NCBI RefSeq assembly: GCF_014486675.1
Contig: NZ_JACTAC010000023.1
Coordinates: 1-41,524, forward strand
Direction: 5' to 3'
From: Flavobacterium macrobrachii
Lineage (GTDB): Bacteria > Bacteroidota > Bacteroidia > Flavobacteriales > Flavobacteriaceae
Length of the DNA: 41,524 nt
Below the pieces are notes generated by a model. The model made no database searches and was not told where the DNA came from. It worked only from the letters and a program-made list of their open reading frames with translations. Shown piece by piece: positions 26,201-34,384 of the stretch (position 1 is the stretch's first letter; every line of letters starts with the position of its first letter). The position numbers and the translations under genes were made by a program.

Positions 26201-26344
26201 TGAAGATGATAATGATTCTTTGTCAGATAAAAATTCATCTGTTGGAATTGCTTCCACGAATTCATTATTTCTAAGCGTCTCAACAATAGAACTATTTTCG
26301 TTTAGTTCCTCAACACTTTTCCAGTATTTTTTGTTAGATGACAT
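23288..26344 (-). CDS. actB: Alternative complex III subunit ActB (molybdopterin-like plus iron-sulfur protein)
   Basis: This 1018-residue periplasmic subunit has two parts. The N-terminal 700 residues resemble molybdopterin oxidoreductases, which in complex III members have lost the cofactor. The C-terminal part (from about residue 755) is a ferredoxin-like domain with four cysteine groups: CTGCGACVIACH, CQHCNHAPCETVCP, CVGTRYCANNCP and CSMC...CSAAC, expected to hold three [4Fe-4S] and one [3Fe-4S] cluster. A Tat-type signal lies inside, not at the start: RRDFLKYVGFSTAAATLAAC at about residues 52-71, the placement seen in the TAT-variant family of Bacteroidota. Electrons pass from quinol (ActC) through these clusters to heme subunit ActA. 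Confidence 0.95.
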   Translation of the reverse strand: MSSNKKYWKSVEELNENSSIVETLRNNEFVEAIPTDEFLSDKESLSSSSTTRRDFLKYVGFSTAAATLAACEGPVHKSIPYVLQPEQIIPGVADYYATTMFDGFDFANLLIKTREGRPIKVENNTIEGAKFSANARVHASVLSLYDNLRLKQTKVAGKDATWQEADLKIKSSLADAKAKGGQIVLLTNTLASPSTEKLIAEFIAKNPTAKHVVYDAVSESAALDAFEAVSGERALVDYDFSKANVIVSVGADFLGDWQGGGFDAAYAKGRVPQAGKMSKHFQFEANMTLSGAAADKRVPMTVAEQKLALVKIYSVITGSAVATGKIANEDAVLKAAQQLRDAGSKGVLVSGIQDKNAQLLVLAINQALTSEAFSTVGTRQVRKGSNEKVAQLIADMNAGTVHTLIMSGVNPVYTLANGDAFVSGLKKVKLSVSFALKEDETALVSSIAIPAPHYLESWNDLMLTKGTYSLVQPTIKPLFSSKQFQEALLDWNGNTQSFYDYIKANAANYISGTTWNKALHDGLFVGAVGATSISSADFGAAANALAQTKAVQGFELVLYTKTGLGDGQQANNPWLQEFPDPITRVSWDNYLTISRADAEELGVENRIVADGGLNGSYVTINAGNKEITAPVIVQPGQAKGTVGLALGYGRKAALKEEMQVGVNAYVLYANFNNVQSVTITKAGGEHEFASVQSQKTLMGRGDIVKETTLQIFNTKEAKVWNPQPVVSLDHKEVEATSVDLWESFDRSIGHHFNLSIDLNSCTGCGACVIACHAENNVPVVGKEEIRRSRDMHWLRIDRYYSSEETFAKDVEKKEGFDGLFGDKGSLGGFGQMESPADNPQVVFQPVMCQHCNHAPCETVCPVAATSHGRQGQNQMAYNRCVGTRYCANNCPYKVRRFNWFLYNNNDEFDFYMNDDLGRMVINPDVNVRSRGVMEKCSMCIQMTQKTILTAKREGREVSVDEFQTACSAACSTGSMVFGDVNNKEDKVSKLVEDKRMYHLLEHVGTKPNVFYHVKVRNT

Positions 26345-26376
26345 CGTATATAAATATTAGCTTCTTAATTATTTTA

Positions 26377-27702
26377 TTAGTAATGACATTTTCCACATTC
26401 TAAACCGCCCATATCACTTACAGTAAGCTTTTCTTTACCGTATTTTTTAGAAAGTTCTTGGTGAATTTTGTCGTAATAAGCATTTCCTTCCACTTTAACA
26501 TTCGTTTCTCTGTGACAGTTTACACACCATCCCATTGTTAAAGGAGCAAATTGTTTTTGAATTTCATAGGTTTGAACCTCACCGTGACATTTTTGACATT
26601 CAATTCCACCAACGGTAACGTGTTGTGAGTGATTGAAGTATGCAAAGTCAGGAAGATTATGAATTCTAACCCATTTTACAGGATTTGTTTTTCCAGTATA
26701 TTTTTGAGTTGATTTATCCCAACCAACAGCATCATATAATTTTTGGATTTCTCCATCGTAGAATGCTTTTGAATATTCTGCTGTAGCAGTTGTGTCAGCA
26801 ACTTCCGAAATGTTTTTGTGACAGTTCATACAAACATTCAACGAAGGAATACCTGCATTTTTACTAACTCTAGCTGCCGAGTGACAATATTTACAATCTA
26901 CACCATTGCTTCCCGCGTGAATTCTATGAGAGAAATGGATTGGTTGAACTGGAGCATAATCTTGATCCACTCCAATTTGCATAAACCAACCATAAGCAAA
27001 GTATCCACTTGCCAACAATAGGAAAATTGAAGAAACTAAAACCAGGAATTGATTTTTAGCAAATGCTTTCCAAAGTGGTAACGAAGCTTGTTTTTGAGCT
27101 ACTTCAACACCATTAGCTTTTGCAATTTTAGTAAGCACATTATTTACAAAGAACAACATTACTACTAACATTAATAATACTAATGCTAATGCACCAAGAA
27201 TTACATTGTTAGAAATTCCGCTATCTGCTGATTGACCACTTGCTGCTACAGTTGCAACCGGAGTTGTAGGCTCAGCTTTTGGCTCAGATGTGTAAGCTAA
27301 AATATTATCAATATCTGCTGTTGATAATTGAGGAAAAGAAGTCATTACCGACTTGTTGTACTCTTCAAAAATCTTTACTGCTTTAGCATCACCAGATTTT
27401 ACCATAGCAGAACTGTTATTGATCCATTTGTACAACCAAGCTTTGTCGTACTTATTGGCTACATCTCTTAATGCTGGACCAGTTGATTTTGCATCTAATT
27501 TGTGACACGCAGCACAATTTGCATTAAACAACGCTTTTCCTGCAACTGCATCGCCTGCTGCTGCTGGAGCAGAAACTGCTGCTGCATCAGCTGCCGGAGC
27601 TGCTGTTTTTTGTGCAAATAAAGTTAAGGAGAAAACTAGCGTAAAAGCTAAACTGAAGAGTATTTTCCTTGAAATCGAATTATGGTTACCCACTTTTTTC
27701 AT
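26377..27702 (-). CDS. actA: Alternative complex III subunit ActA, multiheme cytochrome c with fused N-terminal monoheme domain
   Basis: This 441-residue protein has a signal peptide (about 1-30, ending TLFAQ). A class I cytochrome c domain follows (CAACH near residue 61, then MTSFPQLSTADIDNILAYT), an Ala/Pro/Thr linker with a membrane helix (NNVILGALALVLLMLVVMLF), a second helix (FLVLVSSIFLLLASGYFAY), and a pentaheme domain with CKYCH, CMNCH, CQKCH, CVNCH and the final CGKCH. That gives six heme motifs. The pentaheme domain is the ActA electron wire; the additional monoheme domain could hand electrons to the oxidase, since CtaC has no heme of its own (inference). It is the first gene of the operon with a clear promoter 87 bp upstream. 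Confidence 0.94.
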   Translation of the reverse strand: MKKVGNHNSISRKILFSLAFTLVFSLTLFAQKTAAPAADAAAVSAPAAAGDAVAGKALFNANCAACHKLDAKSTGPALRDVANKYDKAWLYKWINNSSAMVKSGDAKAVKIFEEYNKSVMTSFPQLSTADIDNILAYTSEPKAEPTTPVATVAASGQSADSGISNNVILGALALVLLMLVVMLFFVNNVLTKIAKANGVEVAQKQASLPLWKAFAKNQFLVLVSSIFLLLASGYFAYGWFMQIGVDQDYAPVQPIHFSHRIHAGSNGVDCKYCHSAARVSKNAGIPSLNVCMNCHKNISEVADTTATAEYSKAFYDGEIQKLYDAVGWDKSTQKYTGKTNPVKWVRIHNLPDFAYFNHSQHVTVGGIECQKCHGEVQTYEIQKQFAPLTMGWCVNCHRETNVKVEGNAYYDKIHQELSKKYGKEKLTVSDMGGLECGKCHY

Positions 27703-27788
27703 ATTTGTTAATGATTATCGACTAAATTGGCATGACTTTTTATGATGAATTATTCACAAAAAATGCATCGCTTTATTAAAAACTTGCA

Positions 27789-27818
27789 CAAAAATACGAC
27801 TTAAGAACTATTCTCAAA
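27789..27818 (-). promoter_or_regulatory. Promoter of the act-cta respiratory operon
   Basis: On the minus strand TTTG (27818-27815), 18 bp, TATTTTTG (27796-27789): a full TTG-N17-23-TAnnTTTG match. The leader to the actA ATG at 27702 is about 80 nt. Confidence 0.65.
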
Positions 27819-27873
27819 ACCTAATTTTGACCTTAATTATTAATTTATATTAATTCTAAATAACAAATAGTCT

Positions 27874-27902
27874 TTTGATTAATTTTTTAAGTTTTACATT
27901 TG
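27874..27902 (+). promoter_or_regulatory. Promoter of the SPOR gene
   Basis: TTTG (27874-27877), 17 bp, TACATTTG (27895-27902), 18 bp before the ATG at 27921. It is divergent from the act promoter, with about 60 bp between the two -33 elements. Confidence 0.65.
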
Positions 27903-27920
27903 TATAAAAATCAAATCATT

Positions 27921-28310
27921 ATGAAAATTTTGACAGTAACAAAACCAATTTATCTTTTAGCAATTTCTTTAAAAATAACTTCATTTTGCTTTGCACAAGA
28001 GAGCAATATAATCATCAATCAGGATCCGAAATTTGAGCAATTATTAAACGAAAAAAGAAAAATCAATAGTTCAATAACTGTTAACGACCGTTATAAAATT
28101 CAGATTTTCAATGGCGACAGCGAAAACTCCAAAAAAACCTTAATAAGCTTTAAAAAAGAGAACAAAAACATGGATGGAACTATCGTTTTTAGTACTCCTA
28201 TGTACAAAGTTTGGGTTGGAAACTTCAAAACCCGAATTGAAGCCGAAAAAAACCTTCAAACACTTAAGAAAAAATACCCTAATGCTTTTTTGATTAAACC
28301 GAATAAGTAA
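27921..28310 (+). CDS. Small secreted SPOR-domain protein
   Basis: This 129-residue protein has a signal peptide (MKILTVTKPIYLLAISLKIT...SFCFAQ, about 1-26), a short helical linker, and a SPOR domain over about residues 55-129: DRYKIQIFNGDSENSKKTLI, then MYKVWVGNFKTRIEAEKNLQ and LKKKYPNAFLIKP. SPOR domains bind peptidoglycan stripped of stem peptides and locate proteins to division sites. I chose ATG 27921; the upstream TTG at 27900 lies in the promoter -7 box. No partner gene is adjacent. In this phylum such small proteins commonly sit between the act operon and infB (memory). The domain is clear; the role is general envelope maintenance or division. Confidence 0.88.
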   Translation: MKILTVTKPIYLLAISLKITSFCFAQESNIIINQDPKFEQLLNEKRKINSSITVNDRYKIQIFNGDSENSKKTLISFKKENKNMDGTIVFSTPMYKVWVGNFKTRIEAEKNLQTLKKKYPNAFLIKPNK

Positions 28311-28387
28311 TTTTTTTTTGGAGCGAATGGTTTACGCTTTTTTGTTTATTCGTTTTCCCGTCTCGTTATAAAAAACAAGATTTCAAT

Positions 28388-28574
28388 CTGTCATTGCGAG
28401 AAACCAAGCAATCTCATATTCAAATTCTGAATAGTAATTACAGGATTTCCACTTCCATAGGAGTTAATTGATGAACTCGCTGAATTATTGGTTTCTTTTA
28501 CACTTAGCGCAATTCTGATTTAAATGAGATACCTACGGAATGACAAGTTTGCGGGTAGTTTGTCATTCCGTAGG
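28388..28574. repeat. Dispersed repeats in the SPOR-lipoprotein gap
   Basis: 28388-28416 contains GTCATTGCGAGAAACCAAGC followed by AATCTC, a string type familiar in Flavobacteriaceae intergenic DNA (memory). 28532-28546 (CCTACGGAATGACAA) pairs perfectly with 28560-28574 across a 13-nt loop. GAAACCAA / TTGGTTTC form another, distant inverted pair. No gene is evident from 28311 to 28612. Confidence 0.65.
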
Positions 28575-28612
28575 AACCTTAGTTGAAATGATTTACAATC
28601 TATCTTTTTGAT

Positions 28613-28963
28613 TTATTTTACCTTTCTAAACTCTAAAATGTCTATTAATTCTATATCGACATCATTTGGATTAACTAGACTAAATTTAATTAAATCTTTC
28701 CTTAAATTTTTAATTAAATGTTTTTCACTATTTCTTCCTTTTACAAACACTAAAGTATCAAAATCAACTCTAAAACTAGAGTATTCAATTTCATTATCAT
28801 TTTCAAATCTAATAACTTTATTTTCAGAAAACACTAGTTTAATCTTTGGATGTCTATTATTAGTGCTTTCCCATACACCAATTAAACTTTCTTTACCAAA
28901 GTCTTTTTGATTTTGACAAGAAAAGAAATTTAAAATAAATAATAGTAATAAATAGATTTTCAT
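28613..28963 (-). CDS. Hypothetical small lipoprotein
   Basis: This 116-residue protein starts MKIYLLLLFILNFFSCQNQK, a lipoprotein signal with lipidated Cys at about residue 16. I chose the ATG at 28963; the longer frame from 28999 adds 12 polar residues before the signal. The mature part is beta-rich (SLIGVWESTNNRHPKIKLVF, then VIRFENDNEIEYSSFRVDFDTLVFV and DIELIDILEFRKVK). The GVWES start with alternating strands recalls small lipocalin-like lipoproteins of Bacteroidota, but I cannot assign a family firmly. It has low GC and lies beside dispersed repeats, next to another hypothetical envelope gene on the same strand. Confidence 0.65.
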   Translation of the reverse strand: MKIYLLLLFILNFFSCQNQKDFGKESLIGVWESTNNRHPKIKLVFSENKVIRFENDNEIEYSSFRVDFDTLVFVKGRNSEKHLIKNLRKDLIKFSLVNPNDVDIELIDILEFRKVK

Positions 28964-29098
28964 ATTTCTGTCTTTATTATTGTTAACTATTGAATTCAAA
29001 CTCCATATACATTTTCACCTAGATAGTAATGAAAAAATCTTAATTGAAATAATTTGCAGCATTTCATTCAACATATCTGAAAGAATTAGAAATTAGTA

Positions 29099-29524
29099 TT
29101 AATCACCATTAATTTTTGATAATGGAATATAATATTTAATCATAACAAATAAAGCAAAAACCAATAAAATAAAAGGCGATACAAACTCAAAATCTGAAAA
29201 CTCATCAGGAAATAACAAACTCTCTGCATCATTATTTGTAATCATTTTTACCGTTTCTTGTCCAGATACTAAATGGCAAAATTTCTTTCCAGCTTTTTTG
29301 GTGTATAACTTTCCATTGTATTCAAGTTTACAAAACCCACCTCTTGATGAAACATTATCACAATCTATTGGAGCTTCTATCACTTTAGCTATTATAGAAA
29401 ATCCATTTTTATGAATATCATAATCTACTATATTACCCCAAGCAACCATAATTGAAATAAAAAGAATAAATAAACCTCCTAAAGGCAACAAATTAGAAGA
29501 CAATAAAAGTTTAAGGTTTGACAT
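29099..29524 (-). CDS. Hypothetical membrane protein with extracytoplasmic loop
   Basis: This 141-residue protein has two membrane helices, LPLGGLFILFISIMVAWGNI (about 13-32) and FVSPFILLVFALFVMIKYYI (about 112-132). The 80-residue loop between them contains three cysteines (DCDNVSSRGGFCKLEYNGKL and KKFCHLVSG) and a strand pattern similar to DUF3592-type proteins (IIAKVIEAP..., LEYNGKLYTKKAG). The plan (helix, small beta domain, helix) suits an inner membrane protein with a periplasmic domain. No function can be assigned. It is the last gene before the infB terminator and shares strand with the lipoprotein gene downstream. Confidence 0.6.
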   Translation of the reverse strand: MSNLKLLLSSNLLPLGGLFILFISIMVAWGNIVDYDIHKNGFSIIAKVIEAPIDCDNVSSRGGFCKLEYNGKLYTKKAGKKFCHLVSGQETVKMITNNDAESLLFPDEFSDFEFVSPFILLVFALFVMIKYYIPLSKINGD

Positions 29525-29606
29525 TTTATTTATTATAATCGCTCATTTGATAATCTTCTCGCTAATTAACTACAAAAACCCTTTCCAAACAAACTTACTT
29601 AAAAAT

Positions 29607-29636
29607 AAAAAATCCCATCAACTTGATGGGATTTCT
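29607..29636. terminator. Terminator of the rimP-nusA-infB operon
   Basis: AAATCCCATCAA and TTGATGGGATTT form a perfect stem with the T-run on the minus strand, 12 bp after the infB stop. Confidence 0.85.
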
Positions 29637-29647
29637 TTGTGTATTTA

Positions 29648-32443
29648 TTATTTCAATTTTTTCTTCACTTCCACTTCTTGGAAAGCTTCGATTATATCAT
29701 ATTGTTCAATATCATTGTAGTTTTTAATCTGCATACCACAATCATATCCTTTTGAAACTTCTTTAACATCGTCTTTGAAACGTTTTAGTGTTGCCAATTC
29801 ACCGGTGTAAATTACAACTCCTTCACGAATAAGTCTGATTTTAGAATTTCTGAATATTTTACCGTCAGTAACCATACATCCAGCAATTGAACCTACTTTT
29901 GATACTTTGAATATCTCACGGATTTCAGCTGTTCCAGTAATTTCTTCTTTCATTTCTGGAGAAAGCATTCCTTCCATTGCATCTTTCAAGTCATTGATAG
30001 CATCATAGATAATTGAATAACTTCTGATATCGATTTCTTCTTTTTGTGCCAATTGACGAGCGTTTCCAGCAGGACGAACGTTAAATCCGATGATAATTGC
30101 ATCTGAAGCAGAAGCCAACATTACATCGGTTTCTGTAATGGCACCAACACCTTTATGGATAATATTGATTTGTATTTCTTCGGTAGATAATTTTGAGAAT
30201 TCACTAGAAAGTGCTTCAACAGAACCATCCACATCACCTTTAAGGATAATGTTCAATTCTTTAAATTGACCTAATGCAATACGACGACCAATTTCTGCCA
30301 ATGTAATATGACGTTGTGTTCTAACGGATTGTTCACGCATTAATTGTAAACGTTTTGACGCAATTTGTTTTGCTTCTCTTTCGTCTTCAAAAACGTTGAA
30401 TTTATCTCCGGCAGTTGATGCACCGTCTAAACCTAATATTGAAATTGGTGTTGACGGTCCAGCTTCTTTGATATTATGACCTCTTTCATCGTGCATGGCT
30501 TTTACCTTACCGTGATTTTTTCCAGCCAAAACATAATCTCCAACTCTCAATGTTCCTGATTGTACCAAGATTGTTGACACATAACCTCTTCCTTTGTCTA
30601 GTTGCGCTTCCACAACAGTTCCAACTGCAGGTTTATTTGGATTTGCTTTTAAGTCTAAAATTTCAGCTTCAAGCAAAACTTTTTCTAATAATTCTCTAAC
30701 ACCTGTACCTTTTTTAGCAGAAATATCGTGCGATTGGTATTTTCCACCCCAATCTTCTACTAATAAATTCATTGCGGCTAATTTTTCCTTAATTTTTTCA
30801 GGATTTGCACCTTGTTTATCAATTTTGTTGATAGCAAAAATCATTGGAACTCCAGCAGCTTGCGCATGACTGATTGCTTCTTTGGTTTGTGGCATGATGT
30901 CATCATCTGCTGCTACTACAATAATTGCAATATCGGTTACTTGAGCACCACGAGCACGCATTGCAGTAAATGCTTCGTGACCTGGTGTATCAAGGAATGT
31001 TATTTTTTGTCCACCATCAAGGGTTACTCCATAAGCACCAATATGTTGTGTAATTCCACCTGATTCTCCTGCGATTACGTTTTCTTTACGAATATAATCC
31101 AGTAAGGAAGTTTTACCGTGATCAACATGTCCCATTACGGTAACAATTGGAGCACGAGTAACTAAATCTTCTGGTCTATCTTCAACAACTTCAAGATTTT
31201 CTTCGATATCAGTAGTAATAAACTCTACTTCGTATCCAAATTCATCAGCAACAATTGACAACGTTTCTGCATCAAGACGTTGATTCATCGTTACCATAAT
31301 TCCAAGTGACATACAAGTACCAATAACTTTAGTAATTGGCACATCCATCATGGTTGCAATTTCACCTACGGTTACAAATTCTGTAACTTTAAGTGTTTTG
31401 CTTCCTTCTTCAAGTGCTTGCATTTCGTCTTCTGAACGTTGACGATGCGAATCACGTTTGTCTCTTCTGTATTTTGCCGCTTTAGATTTGTTTCCTTTTC
31501 CTTGAAGACGTTCTAAAGTTTCTTTAATTTGGTTTTTAACTTCTTCTTCTGTTGGTTCAACTTTTTGAACTATTGCTGGACGATTTCCTTTTTGAAAACC
31601 ACCGCCAGGTTTATTTCCTGTTTTGTTTGGTCCAAAAGCATTTCCTCCGCCTGTTGATGGTCTAGCTTCTCCAGGTTTTGGCGGAATACGTTTTCTTTTG
31701 TTCTTGTTTGCATTTGCATTATTTGCTCCTGCTGCATTATTAGCTGGTGTTCCAGGTTTATTTGCGTCTTTTTTGAACTCTTCTTTTTTCTTCTTTGGCT
31801 TGTTGAACTGAGACAAATCAATAACTTGTCCTGTCAAAGTTGCTCCCGATAATTTTTGATATTGCGTTGTGAACTTTTCTTCAACCGGTTGTTCAACAAC
31901 TTGTTCCGAAGGTTTTTCAGTAGGTTTTTCAACAAGTTTTTCTGTTGATTTTTCAATTGGTTTTGCCTCTGGTTTGCTTTCGCTTTTTAGAGTTTCTACC
32001 AATGGTTTTTCAACTACAACTTCAATAGGTTTTTCTTCTTTTTTAACTGGAGAAATTTTTGGTGTTTCGGCAACAACAGGTTTTGGATCTAAATCAATTT
32101 TTCCTACTTGTTTTGGTGCTGTAACAACTGCTTTAGCTTTGATTAATTCTAAACGTTGACGTTCTTCATCTTGCTTACGTTTGTCTTCAATCTCTTTTTC
32201 TCTTTCTATTCGAAGTGCTTCTTTCTCCTTTTTAATCTCTTCGCTGATGCCTTTTGAAGCTTCTTTGTTGCCTTTATCACCAGCAAATTGACCGCAAAGA
32301 ATGTTGTATACATCATCAGAAATTTTTGTGTTTGGACTTGCTTCAATAGCAACTCCTTTATCTTTTAGATAATCCACAGCTCTTTCCAAAGAAATATTTA
32401 ATTCCCTTAAAACCTTATTAATTCTAATATTTCCTTCAGACAT
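29648..32443 (-). CDS. infB: Translation initiation factor IF-2
   Basis: This 931-residue GTPase brings initiator fMet-tRNA to the 30S subunit and promotes subunit joining. The N-terminus has an IF2-N domain (about 1-60, [20 protein letters not shown]), then a long low-complexity Lys/Glu/Pro/Asn linker (about 65-330). A second IF2-N-like segment ([20 protein letters not shown]) lies near 365. The G domain begins near 430: [12 protein letters not shown] (G1), [10 protein letters not shown] (G2), [15 protein letters not shown] (G3), [10 protein letters not shown] (G4). Domains II to IV follow, with the fMet-tRNA-binding C-terminus ending [11 protein letters not shown]. It follows nusA by 54 bp. 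The linker is rich in near-repeats ([17 protein letters not shown]). Confidence 0.98.
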   Translation of the reverse strand: MSEGNIRINKVLRELNISLERAVDYLKDKGVAIEASPNTKISDDVYNILCGQFAGDKGNKEASKGISEEIKKEKEALRIEREKEIEDKRKQDEERQRLELIKAKAVVTAPKQVGKIDLDPKPVVAETPKISPVKKEEKPIEVVVEKPLVETLKSESKPEAKPIEKSTEKLVEKPTEKPSEQVVEQPVEEKFTTQYQKLSGATLTGQVIDLSQFNKPKKKKEEFKKDANKPGTPANNAAGANNANANKNKRKRIPPKPGEARPSTGGGNAFGPNKTGNKPGGGFQKGNRPAIVQKVEPTEEEVKNQIKETLERLQGKGNKSKAAKYRRDKRDSHRQRSEDEMQALEEGSKTLKVTEFVTVGEIATMMDVPITKVIGTCMSLGIMVTMNQRLDAETLSIVADEFGYEVEFITTDIEENLEVVEDRPEDLVTRAPIVTVMGHVDHGKTSLLDYIRKENVIAGESGGITQHIGAYGVTLDGGQKITFLDTPGHEAFTAMRARGAQVTDIAIIVVAADDDIMPQTKEAISHAQAAGVPMIFAINKIDKQGANPEKIKEKLAAMNLLVEDWGGKYQSHDISAKKGTGVRELLEKVLLEAEILDLKANPNKPAVGTVVEAQLDKGRGYVSTILVQSGTLRVGDYVLAGKNHGKVKAMHDERGHNIKEAGPSTPISILGLDGASTAGDKFNVFEDEREAKQIASKRLQLMREQSVRTQRHITLAEIGRRIALGQFKELNIILKGDVDGSVEALSSEFSKLSTEEIQINIIHKGVGAITETDVMLASASDAIIIGFNVRPAGNARQLAQKEEIDIRSYSIIYDAINDLKDAMEGMLSPEMKEEITGTAEIREIFKVSKVGSIAGCMVTDGKIFRNSKIRLIREGVVIYTGELATLKRFKDDVKEVSKGYDCGMQIKNYNDIEQYDIIEAFQEVEVKKKLK

Positions 32444-32497
32444 AAAATCTTTTTAATATTTATCTATTGTTGTTGTGTTGTTGATTTTTGTATAAAA

Positions 32498-33739
32498 TTA
32501 GTCTTCAAACTCTTCTTTCAATATTTTGATTACTTCTAGAATAGTTTCTTCTTCTAAATCTGTTCTTCTTACTAAATCATCAACATTTTGACTTAGAATA
32601 CTTTTGGCTGTATCCAAACCGATTTTTGCAAATTCGTCAATAATCCATCCATCGATTTCATCTGAGAATTCTGTTAATTCAACATCGTCTTCTTCGATTG
32701 CGCTTCCTTCTCTAATTACATCTAGTTCGTAACCGGTTAAAAGTCCTGCTAATTTGATGTTGTGTCCACCACGACCAATTGCTTTTGAAACTTCTTCTAA
32801 TTTCAAGAAAACCTCAGCGTGTTTTGTTTCTTCGTTTATTTTTACTGACGATACTTTTGCTGGACTTAATGCTCTTGTAATCAACAATGATGAGTTAGTT
32901 GTATAGTTGATAACGTCAATGTTTTCATTACCTAATTCACGAACAATTCCGTGAATACGCGAACCTTTCATTCCAACACATGCTCCAACTGGATCAATTC
33001 TATCGTCATAAGAATCTACGGCTACTTTTGCTTTTTCGCCTGGAATTCTTACTACTTTTTTAATCATGATTAAACCATCGAATACTTCTGGAATTTCTTG
33101 TTCGAATAATTTTTCCAAGAATTTATCTGCCGTTCTCGACATGATAATTTGTGGTTTATTTCCTTTTAATTCAACGCTTTCAATTACACCGCGAACGTTA
33201 TCTCCTTTTCTAAAAAAGTCGGAAGGAATTTGTTTTTCTTTTGGTAAAACGATTTCGTTTCCTTCATCGTCAACAAGAATTACTACTCTTGGACGAACGT
33301 GGTGAACTTCGGCTGTATAAATTTCGCCAATTAAATCTTTAAATTGTTTGTAAAGATTAGTACTATCGTGTTCGTGAATTTTTGAAATTAAGTTTTGACG
33401 CAAAGCTAAAATTGCTCTTCTTCCTAAATCGATAAGTTTTACTTCTTCTGAAACCTCTTCGCCAATTTCAAAATCGGGCTCAATTTTTCTGGCATCAGTC
33501 AATGTAATTTCTAGGTGTTCTAAATCTAAATCATCATCAGCAACTACAATACGTCTTTGCCAAATCTCCATATCACCTTTATCAGGATTGATAATGATGT
33601 CAAAATTGTCATCAGAACCGTATTTCTTTTTTAATGCGTTTCTAAAAACATCTTCCAAAATCGCCATAAGCGTTACTCGATCAATAAGTTTATCGTCTTT
33701 AAACTCTGAAAATGATTCGATTAATGCAATATTTTCCAT
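32498..33739 (-). CDS. nusA: Transcription termination/antitermination factor NusA
   Basis: This 413-residue protein binds RNA polymerase near the RNA exit channel and affects pausing, intrinsic termination and antitermination. Order: N-terminal polymerase-binding domain (about 1-125), S1 domain (about 130-200, EIYTAEVHHVRPRVVILVDD), then KH1 and KH2 (about 200-345, with RIPGEKAKVAVDSYDDRIDP, VGACVGMKGSRIHGIVRELG and AIGRGGHNIKLAG). The C-terminus is a short acidic helical piece (DEFAKIGLDTAKSILSQNVD), so the long C-terminal repeats of E. coli NusA are absent, as is usual in Bacteroidota. It is nine bases after rimP. A terminator-like hairpin in the operon leader offers a route to autoregulation. 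Confidence 0.97.
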   Translation of the reverse strand: MENIALIESFSEFKDDKLIDRVTLMAILEDVFRNALKKKYGSDDNFDIIINPDKGDMEIWQRRIVVADDDLDLEHLEITLTDARKIEPDFEIGEEVSEEVKLIDLGRRAILALRQNLISKIHEHDSTNLYKQFKDLIGEIYTAEVHHVRPRVVILVDDEGNEIVLPKEKQIPSDFFRKGDNVRGVIESVELKGNKPQIIMSRTADKFLEKLFEQEIPEVFDGLIMIKKVVRIPGEKAKVAVDSYDDRIDPVGACVGMKGSRIHGIVRELGNENIDVINYTTNSSLLITRALSPAKVSSVKINEETKHAEVFLKLEEVSKAIGRGGHNIKLAGLLTGYELDVIREGSAIEEDDVELTEFSDEIDGWIIDEFAKIGLDTAKSILSQNVDDLVRRTDLEEETILEVIKILKEEFED

Positions 33740-33748
33740 GCCAAATTT

Positions 33749-34219
33749 TTAATTAAATATTATTGTAACAATTGCTTCTTTTATCTCTGAATAAGAAATT
33801 TCTCGCTGATTTTCAACGGTTTCTTTTCCTTTTCCTATTTTTTTTGGTTCTCTGGACTTCCATTTTAGGATTATAAAATCTTCTTTAGCATCAACTAATT
33901 CTGCTTCGATAGTTTCTCCAGATTGTGTTTTAACTTTTAAAGTTCTCCCTATATTTTTTTTAAACTGACGGATATTTTTTAATGGCGATGAAACTCCTGC
34001 CGAAGCAACTTCTAAAGAAAAATCTTGTTCTTCTCGATCTAGATTTTGATCAATTACTCTACTGATATCAATGCAATCTTGAAGTGTAACACCATTATCG
34101 CCATCTAAAGTCACTGTAATTTTGTAACTATCTGATATATTCAAATCTACCAAAAACAAAGATGGATTTTCGTCTAACCCTTGCTTTAACAAACCTTCTA
34201 CTTTTTCTTTAAATGTCAT
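33749..34219 (-). CDS. rimP: Ribosome maturation factor RimP
   Basis: This 156-residue factor assists 30S subunit assembly. The N-terminal alpha-beta domain (about 1-80) includes [20 protein letters not shown], the [13 protein letters not shown] helix and [20 protein letters not shown]. The C-terminal SH3-like domain (about 85-156) includes [20 protein letters not shown]. The marks DISR and EVSSPG-like EVASAG identify the family. It is first in the rimP-nusA-infB operon, a conserved order. The ATG is preceded by a leader of about 57 nt with a hairpin and U-run. Confidence 0.95.
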   Translation of the reverse strand: MTFKEKVEGLLKQGLDENPSLFLVDLNISDSYKITVTLDGDNGVTLQDCIDISRVIDQNLDREEQDFSLEVASAGVSSPLKNIRQFKKNIGRTLKVKTQSGETIEAELVDAKEDFIILKWKSREPKKIGKGKETVENQREISYSEIKEAIVTIIFN

Positions 34220-34225
34220 ATTTTG

Positions 34226-34257
34226 TATAAAAAGAGGGAAGCATTGCTTCCCTCATT
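34226..34257 (-). terminator. Terminator-like hairpin in the rimP-nusA-infB leader
   Basis: Minus strand: GAGGGAAGC, loop AAT, GCTTCCCTC (9-bp perfect stem, 34254-34234), then TTTTTATAC. It lies between the predicted promoter (34283-34311) and the rimP ATG (34219). The T-run exists only in the rimP direction. Attenuator is my inference. Confidence 0.65.
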
Positions 34258-34282
34258 ATTTAGAAAATGGTAAATAACGGCA

Positions 34283-34311
34283 CAAATATAGTGATTTTTT
34301 TATAAATCAAA
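34283..34311 (-). promoter_or_regulatory. Promoter of rimP-nusA-infB
   Basis: Minus strand TTTG (34311-34308), 17 bp, TATATTTG (34290-34283): a full consensus match. The expected start is near 34277, upstream of the leader hairpin. Confidence 0.65.
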
Positions 34312-34384
34312 AAATCATTGTGATATCAAATTTTTTTAGTATCTTTATTGTATAAAATTTACAACCTAATTTATCTTTTTTATT

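Noticed and set aside
31570..31821. 83-residue minus-strand ORF inside infB
   Set aside because: Out-of-frame shadow of the low-complexity IF-2 linker.
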